A DNA stretch of 64,000 bases from Sphingomonas sp. S-NIH.Pt15_0812. GTDB lineage: Bacteria; Pseudomonadota; Alphaproteobacteria; Sphingomonadales; Sphingomonadaceae. The DNA is taken from contig NZ_QLJH01000013.1 of assembly GCF_003951315.1 (NCBI RefSeq), positions 1-64,000 of the forward strand, given 5' to 3'. The translations under genes were made by a program, and so were the position numbers. Shown here piece by piece: positions 1 through 7,348 of this stretch; within the stretch, counting starts at the first letter, position 1; each line of letters begins with the position of its first letter. The notes beneath the pieces are model-generated. The model made no database searches and was not told the DNA's origin. It worked only from the letters and a program-made list of their open reading frames with translations.

Positions 1-48
1 GTGTAGCGGTCCGGCGCCGATCGAGTCGCCGCCTCCGGACCGCTACAC
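1..48. terminator. Inverted repeat at the 3' end of the metallopeptidase gene
   Basis: GTGTAGCGGTCCGG at 1-14 is the exact reverse complement of 35-48, with a 20-nt spacer. The right arm contains the stop codon of the minus-strand gene that begins at 723. There is no T-run visible, and the left arm starts at base 1, so the stem may continue outside the window. A terminator or a convergent-gene barrier is the simplest reading. Confidence 0.4.
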
Positions 49-723
49 CGGCGAGCGGCCAAATCCGTGAAGCGATGCCCCGTGCGCACGCAGCCACTGC
101 CGCGCCGGGGTCGGGTCCTCGCCGTAAAGTTTCGCGACCAGCGCGTGGAAGGCGGGGCTGTGGTCCATATGGACGCGGTGCGCGACCTCATGCGCGACGG
201 TGGCGCGGCGGACGAAGCGCGGCGCCAGGATCAGCCGCCAGCTATAGCGGATCGCCCCGTCCGACGCGCAACTGCCCCAGCGTCCGCGCGGATCGCCGAC
301 CGCCACGCGCGTGACGGAGACGCCGGCCCGGGCGGCATAATAGGCCGTCTCCTCGGTCAGCAGGTCGAGCGCGCGGCGCTTCAGCCAGGCCTCGACACGG
401 CGGGGCAGCGTCTCGATCGGCCCGGCGACCGACAGCGTCGCGCCGTCGAAGGCCAGCGTCCGCCGTGCCCCCTCGCCGCGCACGATCGTCACCGGTCGGT
501 CGTCGATCGTCAGCACCAGTCCGATCGCGAAGGGCTGGACCTGTGGCAGGCGGGCGCGCTGTTCGGCCAGCCACGCCGCTTGCGCCCCCGCCCAGGCGAG
601 GGCCGGCTTCAACGCCGCCCGGGCCGGCAGCACCAGTCGCGCGCGGCCGCTGACCCGGTCCAGCGTCAGCTTCAGCCGGCGGGCGCGCGGGTTGCGCACC
701 ACCTCCAGCCCCTCGATCGTCAC
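43..723 (-). CDS. YgjP/DUF45-type zinc metallopeptidase
   Basis: This 226-aa protein is a soluble, cytoplasmic-looking member of the YgjP (DUF45, SprT-like) metallopeptidase group. The family signature RWGSCASDGAIRYSWRL lies at about residues 149-163. It is followed by the zinc motif HEVAH at 178-182 and a third candidate ligand, H188. Glu179 would be the catalytic base. There is no signal peptide. It starts with GTG, overlapping the stop of the YcgN-like gene by 4 bases (GTGA), so the two are probably translated together downstream of the SCO1-like gene. Substrates of this family are not well defined. The family call is strong; the biological role is not. Confidence 0.85.
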   Translation of the reverse strand: MTIEGLEVVRNPRARRLKLTLDRVSGRARLVLPARAALKPALAWAGAQAAWLAEQRARLPQVQPFAIGLVLTIDDRPVTIVRGEGARRTLAFDGATLSVAGPIETLPRRVEAWLKRRALDLLTEETAYYAARAGVSVTRVAVGDPRGRWGSCASDGAIRYSWRLILAPRFVRRATVAHEVAHRVHMDHSPAFHALVAKLYGEDPTPARQWLRAHGASLHGFGRSPV

Positions 724-1154
724 AGCTCGCGATCGTCGACGATATGGTCCTCCATATCGCCGACATCATCCTCGCTGACCGTCCAACCGCGCACCGACTG
801 GCGCGCGGCATGGACCGACTCGCGGTCGCCCGACACCAGATAATGCCAGTCCGGCAGGGGCTCGCCCGCCGCGCGCAGGCGATAGGCGCAGGTCGAGGGC
901 AGCCAGTCGATCGCGCGGACGTTGCGCATCGTCAGCCGCACGCATTCGGGCACATAGGCATGGCGATGCTTATAGTCCGAGCAGAAGCCGGTACGCCGGT
1001 CGAGCAGGCGGCAGGCGACGTTGGTCGGCAGCACCTCCCCCGTCTCCTCATCCTCCAGCTTATGGATGCAGCATTTGCCGCAGCCGTCGCACAGGGCCTC
1101 CCATTCGGCGCGGTCCAGCGTCTCGATCGGACGCTCCCAGAAGCGACCGCTCAC
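720..1154 (-). CDS. YcgN/UPF0260 family cysteine-cluster protein
   Basis: A small cytoplasmic protein (144 aa from the chosen start) with the Cys motif CDGCGKCCIHK near its N terminus and further Cys residues later, including the region around CRLLDRRTGFC. This pattern is typical of YcgN/UPF0260 proteins, which are thought to bind a metal or Fe-S cluster; the function is unknown. I chose the GTG at 1154 because it overlaps the stop codon of the upstream SCO1 gene by 4 bases. An in-frame GTG at 1163 would add three residues. It sits between the copper chaperone gene and the metallopeptidase gene in one tightly overlapped transcription unit. Confidence 0.85.
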   Translation of the reverse strand: MSGRFWERPIETLDRAEWEALCDGCGKCCIHKLEDEETGEVLPTNVACRLLDRRTGFCSDYKHRHAYVPECVRLTMRNVRAIDWLPSTCAYRLRAAGEPLPDWHYLVSGDRESVHAARQSVRGWTVSEDDVGDMEDHIVDDREL

Positions 1155-1753
1155 TTGACCCACCGCGCCAGCGCGTCGGCCACGGCGGTCGGCCCCTCGT
1201 CGGCAGGGATCAGCGCCACGGGCTTGTTGTTGGGGTCCATCAGATAGGTCTGGCGGCTGTGATCCATCATATAGCCGCCACCGGCGGTGGTCTCGCCGCG
1301 CCTGGCATAGACGGCGAAGGCCTTTTCCGCCCGCGCCACCGCGTCCGCGCTGCCGGTCAGCCCGACCATGCGCGGATGGAAGGCGGCGACGAAGCGGCCG
1401 AGCACCGCCGGCGTGTCGCGCGCCGGATCGATGGTGACGAAGATCGGCACCACCCGCGCGGCCCGGTAGGGATCACGCTCGGCGAAGCGGCGCAGCCCCG
1501 CGCCGATCGCCTGCGCGTCGGTGGGGCAGACATCGGGACAGAAGCTGTAGCCGAAATACATGATCCGCCATTGCCCGGCGAAGCTGCGGTCGCTGACAAT
1601 ACGCCCCTTGGCATCGGTGAGCGCGAAGGGACCGCCGATCGCCGCGCCGGCCAGTGGCGGCGCTTCGGCAGAGGATGAGGTGGTGGAGGCAGGGGACTGG
1701 CAGCCGGCCAGCGCCAGGCCGAACGCGAGTATCGCGAGGGAGCGCCTGTTCAT
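1151..1753 (-). CDS. SCO1/SenC family copper-binding lipoprotein
   Basis: The 200-aa product has a short signal with lipobox LAGC (Cys18), so it is probably a membrane-anchored periplasmic protein. The copper-binding set of SCO1 proteins is complete: FCPDVCP gives Cys72 and Cys76, and DHS gives His165. The fold is thioredoxin-like. SCO proteins deliver copper to, or reduce, the CuA site of cytochrome c oxidase, or act in thiol redox control. The start ATG at 1753 follows a purine-rich stretch; a longer frame exists upstream but the signal peptide fits only this start. The nearby cyo-type oxidase at 25.6 kb is a quinol oxidase without CuA, so the partner is probably encoded elsewhere. Confidence 0.9.
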   Translation of the reverse strand: MNRRSLAILAFGLALAGCQSPASTTSSSAEAPPLAGAAIGGPFALTDAKGRIVSDRSFAGQWRIMYFGYSFCPDVCPTDAQAIGAGLRRFAERDPYRAARVVPIFVTIDPARDTPAVLGRFVAAFHPRMVGLTGSADAVARAEKAFAVYARRGETTAGGGYMMDHSRQTYLMDPNNKPVALIPADEGPTAVADALARWVK

Positions 1754-1839
1754 GGTGCCACCACCCTTGATCTGATAACCGGGCCCGCGCAAGCAGGGAG
1801 CGGAGTCGCATCCGCCCCGTTTCGGCCAAGGATCCTGCC

Positions 1840-2454
1840 ATGACGCGCCCTTCCCTCCTCTCCGTCGCGCTCGCCGCGCTGGCTTGTGCCGCCATGCCGG
1901 TCGCCACCCCCGCCCGCGCCCAGCAACAGTCGGAAAGCTACAAGTTCCTCAACGCCGTCCGCGAAGCCAAGGGCAATGACGTGATCGCCATGCTCGACCG
2001 GCCGGGCAGCAGCATCGTCAACGCGCGCGACATCAGCACCGGCGAGGGCGCGCTGCACATCGTCATCAAGCGCGGCGACGAGACCTATCTGCGGTATCTG
2101 CTGCAAAAGGGCGCGGACCCGAACCTGCGCGACGGGCAGGGCAATACGCCGCTGGTGCTGGCGGTGCAGACCGGTCAGCGCGACATGATCCCGATCCTGA
2201 CCGCCGCCAAGGCCAATCCCAATCTCGGCAACCAGTCGGGCGTCACGCCGCTGATCCTGGCGGTGCAGGGCCGCAGCATCGACATGGTCCGCCTGCTCCT
2301 CGCCGCCAAGGCCGATCCCGACCAGGCCGACATGATGGCCGGCCTGTCGGCCCGCGACTATGCCAATCAGGACACGCGCAGCACCGCCATCGCCAAGCTG
2401 TTCGCCGAGACGCCGAAAAAGGCCCGGCCGGCGGTGGCGGGTCCGAAATTCTGA
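1840..2454 (+). CDS. Exported ankyrin-repeat protein
   Basis: A 204-aa protein with a cleavable signal peptide (MTRPSLLSVALAALAC..., predicted cut after ARA near residue 27). The rest is a run of about four ankyrin repeats, for example GEGALHIVIKRGDETYLRYL, then GNTPLVLAVQTGQRDMI and VTPLILAVQGRSIDMV. Ankyrin repeats bind other proteins, here in the periplasm. The gene is alone on the plus strand, divergent from the SCO1 operon, so the 86-base gap at 1754-1839 must carry both promoters. No partner is obvious nearby. Similar single exported ankyrin proteins are common in sphingomonads, but a role cannot be stated. Confidence 0.85.
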   Translation: MTRPSLLSVALAALACAAMPVATPARAQQQSESYKFLNAVREAKGNDVIAMLDRPGSSIVNARDISTGEGALHIVIKRGDETYLRYLLQKGADPNLRDGQGNTPLVLAVQTGQRDMIPILTAAKANPNLGNQSGVTPLILAVQGRSIDMVRLLLAAKADPDQADMMAGLSARDYANQDTRSTAIAKLFAETPKKARPAVAGPKF

Positions 2455-2695
2455 CGGACGGACCGTTCGTGTCCTCGTCCGACCAAAGCCCCCGTCATAC
2501 CATCCCGGCGAAGGCCAGGACCCGGTAGGGGATGTTTGTAGAGGGATCGGAACGTTCCGCGACTGCACCCCGATCTCCACCGGGGTGGAGGGTGGTTGGG
2601 CGGGATATCGACGCTTGCAGAGATGCCGCCGAAGCCGGGGTGGCGGCGAAATGCGGCGAGTCGTCCGATAGGCTCGGTGGAGCCTCGCCGAACAC
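2455..2695. other. Intergenic region with a possible dispersed palindromic element
   Basis: No convincing gene is seen here. Bases 2489-2530 contain a CCCGGCGAAGGCCAGGACCC-type stretch that resembles the small dispersed palindromic elements of high-GC alphaproteobacteria. A second short stretch, GCCGAAGCCGGGGTGG, lies near 2631. Copy number elsewhere in the genome cannot be judged from this window. Confidence 0.3.
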
Positions 2696-3190
2696 TCACC
2701 CGAGCGAAGCGCTGTCCGGATCGACCAGATGAGTCAGCCGTCGCGCCGCGCGGCGGGCGAAGGCCAGGGTGCAGCGCTTGCGGACATGGGCGGGCAGGGG
2801 ATTGGTATGCGCCTCGCGCACGATCGCCGCGTCATAGCGGTCGGCGACGATCACCCCGGTCCGCTCCGGCAGGAAGGCCGCGCCGTCGAGCGGCCCGGTG
2901 TCGAAACCGGCCGGCACCGCCCAGAAATAGCGGTCGCAATGATCGAGATAATCGGGCCATTTGCCGTCGCCGAGCAGGTCGGCGCGGCTGGTCTTGATCT
3001 CGACGATGACGATCCGCCCCTTGGCGTCGATCGCCATCAGGTCGGCGCGGCGACCGCCGTCGAGCGGCACCTCCGCCATGGCGACCAGATCGTGCCGCAG
3101 CAACATGCGCACGACGCCCCGCGCCACGTCAGCGGCACAGAGCGTCGAATCCAGGGGATCGTGGCACGAGGCGGGTGCGACGTCGAGCAT
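2696..3190 (-). CDS. mmcB: MmcB family DNA repair protein
   Basis: The 164-aa product matches the MmcB family, with a nuclease-like core: RRADLMAIDAKGRIVIVEIK has the D-x(n)-E-x-K arrangement of PD-(D/E)XK enzymes (Asp50, Glu64, Lys66), and KWPDYLDHCDRYFWAVP follows. In Caulobacter, mmcB is an SOS-induced gene that contributes to mitomycin C resistance. The ATG at 3190 was chosen because it starts the conserved region and lies 15 bases past a perfect GAAC-N7-GAAC box (3205-3219), the alphaproteobacterial LexA site. A longer in-frame extension upstream runs through the next gene and is spurious. Both motif and operator support the call. Confidence 0.88.
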   Translation of the reverse strand: MLDVAPASCHDPLDSTLCAADVARGVVRMLLRHDLVAMAEVPLDGGRRADLMAIDAKGRIVIVEIKTSRADLLGDGKWPDYLDHCDRYFWAVPAGFDTGPLDGAAFLPERTGVIVADRYDAAIVREAHTNPLPAHVRKRCTLAFARRAARRLTHLVDPDSASLG

Positions 3191-3204
3191 GACGTCGACT
3201 TTAG

Positions 3205-3219
3205 GAACATCCGGCGAAC
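3205..3219 (-). promoter_or_regulatory. SOS (LexA) box upstream of mmcB
   Basis: GAAC at 3205-3208 and GAAC at 3216-3219 are separated by exactly 7 bases; on the gene's strand this is GTTC-N7-GTTC. This direct repeat is the known alphaproteobacterial LexA operator. It ends 15 bases before the mmcB start codon, a position that would block transcription. Confidence 0.8.
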
Positions 3220-3246
3220 GGATCAAGTCCGAACGCCGTACGACGC

Positions 3247-3900
3247 TTAGCGATAGAAGACGTGGTTGCCGATCGACGCGACCTTGATCGCCCCGCCCGA
3301 CGGGCGGCGATGGGTGGCGTTGAAGTACATCGCGTCCGACGCGTTGCTGTCCCACATGTCGTTCAATGCGACGCGGGCGACCGCGACGGCGGTGCGGTAG
3401 GAGCGACGGTCGGTGTCGATCTCGGGGATCTTGCCGCCGCGCACGAAGGAGAACTGGCCGCGCTGGGTGATGACGCTGCACACATCGGGGGGATAACGGC
3501 CCGACTTGGCGCGGTTCAGGATGACCTCGGCGACGGCGAGCTGGCCGGCGAGCGGCTCGCCCTTGGCCTCGAAATAGATCGCACCGGCAAGGCAGCGGGT
3601 CGCCTCGTCCTTGGCTTCGCTGGCCTGGGCGGCGACCGCGGCGTCGAGCGTCTCGAATTCGGGTTCCTCGGCCGGGACCGGCTGGACCATCGGGACTGAG
3701 GCGGGGGTGACGGTGGAGGCGGGAGCGACGGGCTCGACCGCAGGAACCATCTGGGGGGCCAGCGTGTTCAACGTCTGGAGCGCCGGAGTCGTGACCAGGC
3801 CCTGGTCCGTACCGGTGGCCCAACCGGGTGAGCTGGCAAGAGCCCCGGCCAGGGAAAGAGCAAAGGTCGCGGCAGTCGCGACCCGAGACAAAAACGACAT
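3247..3900 (-). CDS. SleB-like cell wall hydrolase (Hydrolase_2)
   Basis: A 217-aa exported protein. Residues 1-29 form a signal peptide (MSFLSRVATAATFALSLAGA...). A low-complexity Pro/Val/Ala linker runs to about residue 85. The C-terminal domain is of the Hydrolase_2/SleB type, with CLAGAIYFEAKGEPLAGQ, AEVILNRAKSGRYP, GQFSF and a final SIGNHVFY. These enzymes cleave peptidoglycan, in spore formers as germination lytic enzymes and in proteobacteria as wall-remodelling hydrolases. The start ATG at 3900 has no clear Shine-Dalgarno, and an 8-bp hairpin sits in the leader at 3935-3955. It is transcribed in the same direction as mmcB, 57 bases upstream of the mmcB start. Confidence 0.85.
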   Translation of the reverse strand: MSFLSRVATAATFALSLAGALASSPGWATGTDQGLVTTPALQTLNTLAPQMVPAVEPVAPASTVTPASVPMVQPVPAEEPEFETLDAAVAAQASEAKDEATRCLAGAIYFEAKGEPLAGQLAVAEVILNRAKSGRYPPDVCSVITQRGQFSFVRGGKIPEIDTDRRSYRTAVAVARVALNDMWDSNASDAMYFNATHRRPSGGAIKVASIGNHVFYR

Positions 3901-3934
3901 TCAATCAATTCGACATGCGGTTGGTTCACGGACC

Positions 3935-3955
3935 CGATCGCTTGTTCAGCGATCG
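3935..3955. repeat. Hairpin in the leader of the cell wall hydrolase gene
   Basis: CGATCGCT at 3935-3942 pairs perfectly with AGCGATCG at 3948-3955 across a 5-base loop. It lies 35-55 bases before the start codon at 3900 and after the upstream DUF1491 stop, and has no T-run. It may act as an mRNA leader structure. Confidence 0.4.
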
Positions 3956-4055
3956 TCCGGGCTACCCCCCGACTGCGTCACCGACCTGGATCGCACCCAG
4001 ACGCGGCACAACGCGTATTAGAACGACGGCCCTGTCGCGGTGTTACGGTTCCGAG

Positions 4056-4385
4056 TCAATTCGACGCGATCGTTTCGGCGATGAACCGTTCGACCCCTGC
4101 GACGGTGAGTTCGATCACCCACAGGTCGCGGTCCCGTTCGCGCCGTCGCCGCCAATAGCCGGTCGGATCGTCGTTGGGTGCCACATTTCTTAAAATGGAT
4201 TTACCATCGAGATCGAATGCTCTCTCGAACAGCGCCTCCTGCCCACCCGGCTCGACCGCGACGATCAGAATGCCGCCACCCTGCGCATCGCCCTTGGCCA
4301 GCACCATGCCCATGCCGCCCTGGTCGTTCGCCCGGCGCAGCATCGCGCCGACCAGAAGGTGCGTGGGCAGCCGATCGTCGGTCAT
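4056..4385 (-). CDS. DUF1491 family protein
   Basis: A 109-aa protein matching DUF1491, a family restricted largely to alphaproteobacteria. Recognisable stretches are RLPTHLLVGAMLRRAN near the N terminus, GGGILIV in the middle, and YWRRRRERDRDLWVIEL towards the C terminus. There is no signal peptide or membrane segment, and the function is unknown. Its ATG overlaps the stop of the upstream thioesterase gene (ATGA), so it is the last gene of a ptsN-thioesterase-DUF1491 unit. Confidence 0.8.
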   Translation of the reverse strand: MTDDRLPTHLLVGAMLRRANDQGGMGMVLAKGDAQGGGILIVAVEPGGQEALFERAFDLDGKSILRNVAPNDDPTGYWRRRRERDRDLWVIELTVAGVERFIAETIASN

Positions 4386-4831
4386 GATCCCGCATAGCCG
4401 GGCAGCCCGGCGAGGGCGATGCGCGAGCGCATGAAGGTGCCGGTGCCGCGCGCCGCCTCCTCGCCCTCGGCATCGATCAGCCGCGCCTCGCCGACGAAGA
4501 CACGGCGCTTGCCGCTGACCCAGCGACCCTCCGCGACCACGGGCCCGGCCTTGAGCGGCTTGGTCAGCAGCAGGTTGAACGCGGTGGTCAGCAGGAAGCG
4601 ATCGCTAACCAGGCTGTTGCAGGCATAGAAGGCGGCATCGTCCAGCATCTTGAAATAGCTGGTGCCATGCGCCGCGCCGCCGGCGTGGAAATGCCGTTCG
4701 TCGAGCGTGAAGCGGATTCGCGCGACGCCGGCCTCCGCGATCTCCAGGGTGGATTCGAAGAAGCGGTTGATCGGCGCGTGGGCGTAGAGCGACTCCAGCG
4801 CGCGGAAATGCGCGGCTTCGCCCGCCGCCAT
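4382..4831 (-). CDS. PaaI-type hotdog thioesterase
   Basis: A 149-aa hotdog-fold protein. The stretch HFHAGGAAHGTSYFKMLDDAAFYACN carries the HGG-like active-site loop and the Asp/Glu-type catalytic position of PaaI/YbgC-class acyl-CoA thioesterases. The later GEARLIDAEGEEAARGTGTFM is the typical beta-sheet tail. I took the ATG at 4831 because GAGG lies 8 bases upstream; an in-frame GTG four codons upstream is possible. It lies just after ptsN, with 10 bases between. Its substrate is unknown. Confidence 0.8.
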   Translation of the reverse strand: MAAGEAAHFRALESLYAHAPINRFFESTLEIAEAGVARIRFTLDERHFHAGGAAHGTSYFKMLDDAAFYACNSLVSDRFLLTTAFNLLLTKPLKAGPVVAEGRWVSGKRRVFVGEARLIDAEGEEAARGTGTFMRSRIALAGLPGYAGS

Positions 4832-4841
4832 GCCCGCCACC

Positions 4842-5309
4842 TCAGGCGGCACGGCGCGGGTCCGGCATGGTGAACAGCGCATAGAGCGCATCGGGCGACC
4901 CCGCGCCGCGCAGCTTGTCGACAAAGGGCCGGTCGCGCAGCCGACGCGAAATCCGCGCCAGCGCCTTCAGATGCTCCTGCCCGGCATCGACCGGCGACAA
5001 CAGGGCGAAGACCAGGTCGACCGGCAGGTCGTCCACCGCCTGGAACTCGATCGGCTGCGCCAGCCGCACGAACAGTCCGGTCGGTGCGCCCAATCCCTCC
5101 AGCTTGGCATGGGGAATGGCGACCCCGCCGCCAAAGCCGGTCGAACCCAGCCGCTCGCGATCGGCTAGCCGCTCAGCGACCGGGCGCGCGTCGCCGATCC
5201 CCTGCATGGCGGCGAGTTGCCCGATCTGCTGGAACAGAATCTTCTTGTTGGCGACGTTCCACCCGGTCTGCACGGCCTCCGGGCGGACCACATCGCTTAA
5301 GTCAGTCAT
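4842..5309 (-). CDS. ptsN: PTS IIA-like nitrogen-regulatory protein PtsN
   Basis: A 155-aa EIIA-Ntr protein. The phosphorylated histidine sits in GGGVAIPHAKLEGL (His near residue 67). The motif LFVRLAQPIEFQAVDDLPVDLVFALLSP is also typical of the family. PtsN accepts phosphate from NPr and, in proteobacteria, adjusts potassium transport, nitrogen metabolism and stress responses through protein contacts. It follows hpf by 59 bases, the order known from many rpoN-hpf-ptsN clusters, but rpoN is absent here. The start ATG at 5309 is preceded by a weak AGAGTGG site. Confidence 0.9.
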   Translation of the reverse strand: MTDLSDVVRPEAVQTGWNVANKKILFQQIGQLAAMQGIGDARPVAERLADRERLGSTGFGGGVAIPHAKLEGLGAPTGLFVRLAQPIEFQAVDDLPVDLVFALLSPVDAGQEHLKALARISRRLRDRPFVDKLRGAGSPDALYALFTMPDPRRAA

Positions 5310-5368
5310 TGTGCCACTCTGGAAAAGCCCCGCGCCGCCTTAGCGAACGACGCGGGGGTGGCAAGGGG

Positions 5369-5986
5369 TCAGGCCGCCTGGGGCTGGGCCGGCGTCGCCT
5401 GCAGCTGGTCGGCCTGGGGCTCGACCCAGCCGATCGTGCCGTCGCCGCGGCGATAGACCATGTTGAACGCGCCGGTGCCCGAATTCTTGAACAGCAGCGC
5501 GGCGGTGTTGCGCAGGTCGAGCATCATCACCGCATCCGACACGCTGGCATCCGGCACGTCGACGCGCGTCTCGGCGACGATCAGCGGCGCATCGCCCGCC
5601 TCGTCATCCTCCACCGTCTCGGCAAAGAGCGTGTAGTTGGCGTTGTCATAGCCATTGGCCTGCTCGATCTCGATCGCCTGGGCGGCGTTGCGATCCTTCA
5701 GGCGGCGCATGTAGCGGCGCAGCTGCTTCTCGATCTTCTCGGCCGCCGCGTCGAAGGCGCGGTGCGCATCCTGCGCCTCGTGCCGGCCCTTGAGGATCAG
5801 GCCGCGCATGATGTGCGCGACGATATCGCATTTGAACCCGACGTCGTGCGGACCCTTGCCGAACGTGACCTCCGCGGAGATGGCCCGTTCGAAATATTTG
5901 CTGGCGATACCCTGGAGTCGGTCGGCGACATGGGCCTTCAGCGCATCGCCCGTTTCGACCTGATGACCTGAAATCCGGATATCCAT
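5369..5986 (-). CDS. hpf: Ribosome hibernation promoting factor, long form
   Basis: The 205-aa length and two-part structure identify the long HPF. The N-terminal domain (about 1-110: MDIRISGHQVETGDALKAHV, then HDVGFKCDIVAHIMRG) binds the decoding centre of the 30S subunit. The C-terminal dimerisation domain (about 145-190) has LIVAETRVDVPDASVSDAVM and AALLFKNSGTGAFNMVYRR. Long HPF makes 100S ribosome dimers in stationary phase. The ATG at 5986 follows a GGAG site. The tail is Gln/Ala/Pro-rich. Confidence 0.93.
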   Translation of the reverse strand: MDIRISGHQVETGDALKAHVADRLQGIASKYFERAISAEVTFGKGPHDVGFKCDIVAHIMRGLILKGRHEAQDAHRAFDAAAEKIEKQLRRYMRRLKDRNAAQAIEIEQANGYDNANYTLFAETVEDDEAGDAPLIVAETRVDVPDASVSDAVMMLDLRNTAALLFKNSGTGAFNMVYRRGDGTIGWVEPQADQLQATPAQPQAA

Positions 5987-6045
5987 TCTCGCAACTCCTA
6001 TGTTTCGTCTAGGCCGGCGGTCCTGTTGGCCTTGCCGGAACGGCG

Positions 6046-6741
6046 TCAACCGGACGCCACGGTCCCCCAAATCGGATCGCTGATCCCCTTCATGAACGCG
6101 GCATGGGCGGCAATCTCTCCCTCGCTCGCCGCGAAAACGCGCGCCGGTCGCTGGCGGCGGGGGGCGGCGGTCAAGACCGGGCCGGAATCGGCGGCTTGCG
6201 GCTCCAGGCTCAGTCCTAGGCCGATCTGCCGCCCGCCCATCAGCTCGACATAGACCTGCGCCAGCAGCTGCGCGTCGAGCAAGGCGCCGTGCAGCACGCG
6301 GTGCGACCTATCGATGCCGTAGCGCGAGCAGAGCGCGTCCAGCGTATGCTTGGCGCCCGGATGCTTCTGGCGCGAGATCGCCAGCGTATCGATCATCCGG
6401 GTCCGGTGGCAGACCGGCGGAAAGCCGCACTGGCCCAGCTCGCCATTGATGAAGCCGAAATCGAAGCTCGCATTATGCGCGATCAGCGGCGCGTCGCCGA
6501 TGAAGTCGAGGAAATCGGCCACTCCGGCGGCGAACACCGGCTTGTCGGACAGGAAGGCGTCGGACAGGCCGTGCACCGCCTGCGCCTCGGCCGGCATCGC
6601 GCGCTCGGGATTGTAATAGGCGTGGAAGGTCCGGCCGGTTTCCACCCGATTGACCAGTTCGACGCAGCCGATCTCGACCAGCCGGTCGCCCTCGGAGAAT
6701 TTGAACCCGGTCGTTTCCGTGTCGAAGACGATCTCTCGCAT
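6046..6741 (-). CDS. dnaQ: DNA polymerase III subunit epsilon (proofreading exonuclease)
   Basis: A 231-aa DEDDh 3'-5' exonuclease: FDTETTGF at residues 6-13 gives the first Asp/Glu pair, IAHNASFDFGF near 87-97 the second Asp, and HGALLDAQLLAQVY near 151-164 the His and final Asp. It proofreads for the replicative polymerase. The ATG at 6741 was taken because it begins the conserved domain. The stop of coaE is 8 bases upstream. The gene is the distal member of the ppsR-maf-aroE-coaE-dnaQ run that reads away from the origin, an order common in sphingomonads. Confidence 0.95.
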   Translation of the reverse strand: MREIVFDTETTGFKFSEGDRLVEIGCVELVNRVETGRTFHAYYNPERAMPAEAQAVHGLSDAFLSDKPVFAAGVADFLDFIGDAPLIAHNASFDFGFINGELGQCGFPPVCHRTRMIDTLAISRQKHPGAKHTLDALCSRYGIDRSHRVLHGALLDAQLLAQVYVELMGGRQIGLGLSLEPQAADSGPVLTAAPRRQRPARVFAASEGEIAAHAAFMKGISDPIWGTVASG

Positions 6742-6749
6742 CCCGGAGG

Positions 6750-7343
6750 TTATCGGCCTTCGCGAGACGCCATGCAAGCGATCACCCGCCGGACATGGTC
6801 GCGGGTTTCGTCCAGTCCGCCGCCGGTCGGGATGAGATAGTCGGCGCGGACGCGCTTCTCGGCATCGGGCATCTGCCGCGCCAGGATCGCCGCGAACTTG
6901 GCCTCGGTCATGCCCGGCCGGGCAAGTACCCGCCGGCGCTGGATTTCTTCCGGTGCGGAGACGACCGCGACGCGGTCGACGCGCGTATCGCCGCCGGTCT
7001 CGAACAGCAGGGGCACGTCGAACACGACCAGCGGCGCACCGCCATGATCGGCGCAAAAGGCGGCGCGTTCCTCCGCCACGGCGGGGTGGACGATCGCCTC
7101 CAGCCGCGCGAACGCCGCCGAATCGCCCATCACCGCCGCCGACAGGGCAGGGCGGTCGACCCCCTGTGCCCCCGTCGTGCCGGGAAAGGCCGATTCGATC
7201 GCCGGCACCAGCCGACCGCCCGGCCCCTGCAGGCGGTGGACGGTCGCATCGGCGTCGAACACCGGCACGCCCGCGTCGACGAACATCGCCGCGACCGTCG
7301 ACTTGCCCATGCCGATCGATCCGGTCAGGCCTAGCGTGCGCAT
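6750..7343 (-). CDS. coaE: Dephospho-CoA kinase
   Basis: A 197-aa P-loop kinase for the last step of coenzyme A synthesis (dephospho-CoA + ATP to CoA). The Walker A motif GLTGSIGMGKST is at residues 5-16, DADATVHRLQGPGG is the family's substrate motif near 30-43, and VVFDVPLLFETG near 106-117 is the CoaE signature. The start at 7343 lies 5 bases after the aroE stop, so the two are in one operon. Length matches the family. Confidence 0.95.
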   Translation of the reverse strand: MRTLGLTGSIGMGKSTVAAMFVDAGVPVFDADATVHRLQGPGGRLVPAIESAFPGTTGAQGVDRPALSAAVMGDSAAFARLEAIVHPAVAEERAAFCADHGGAPLVVFDVPLLFETGGDTRVDRVAVVSAPEEIQRRRVLARPGMTEAKFAAILARQMPDAEKRVRADYLIPTGGGLDETRDHVRRVIACMASREGR

Positions 7344-7348
7344 GGGGA

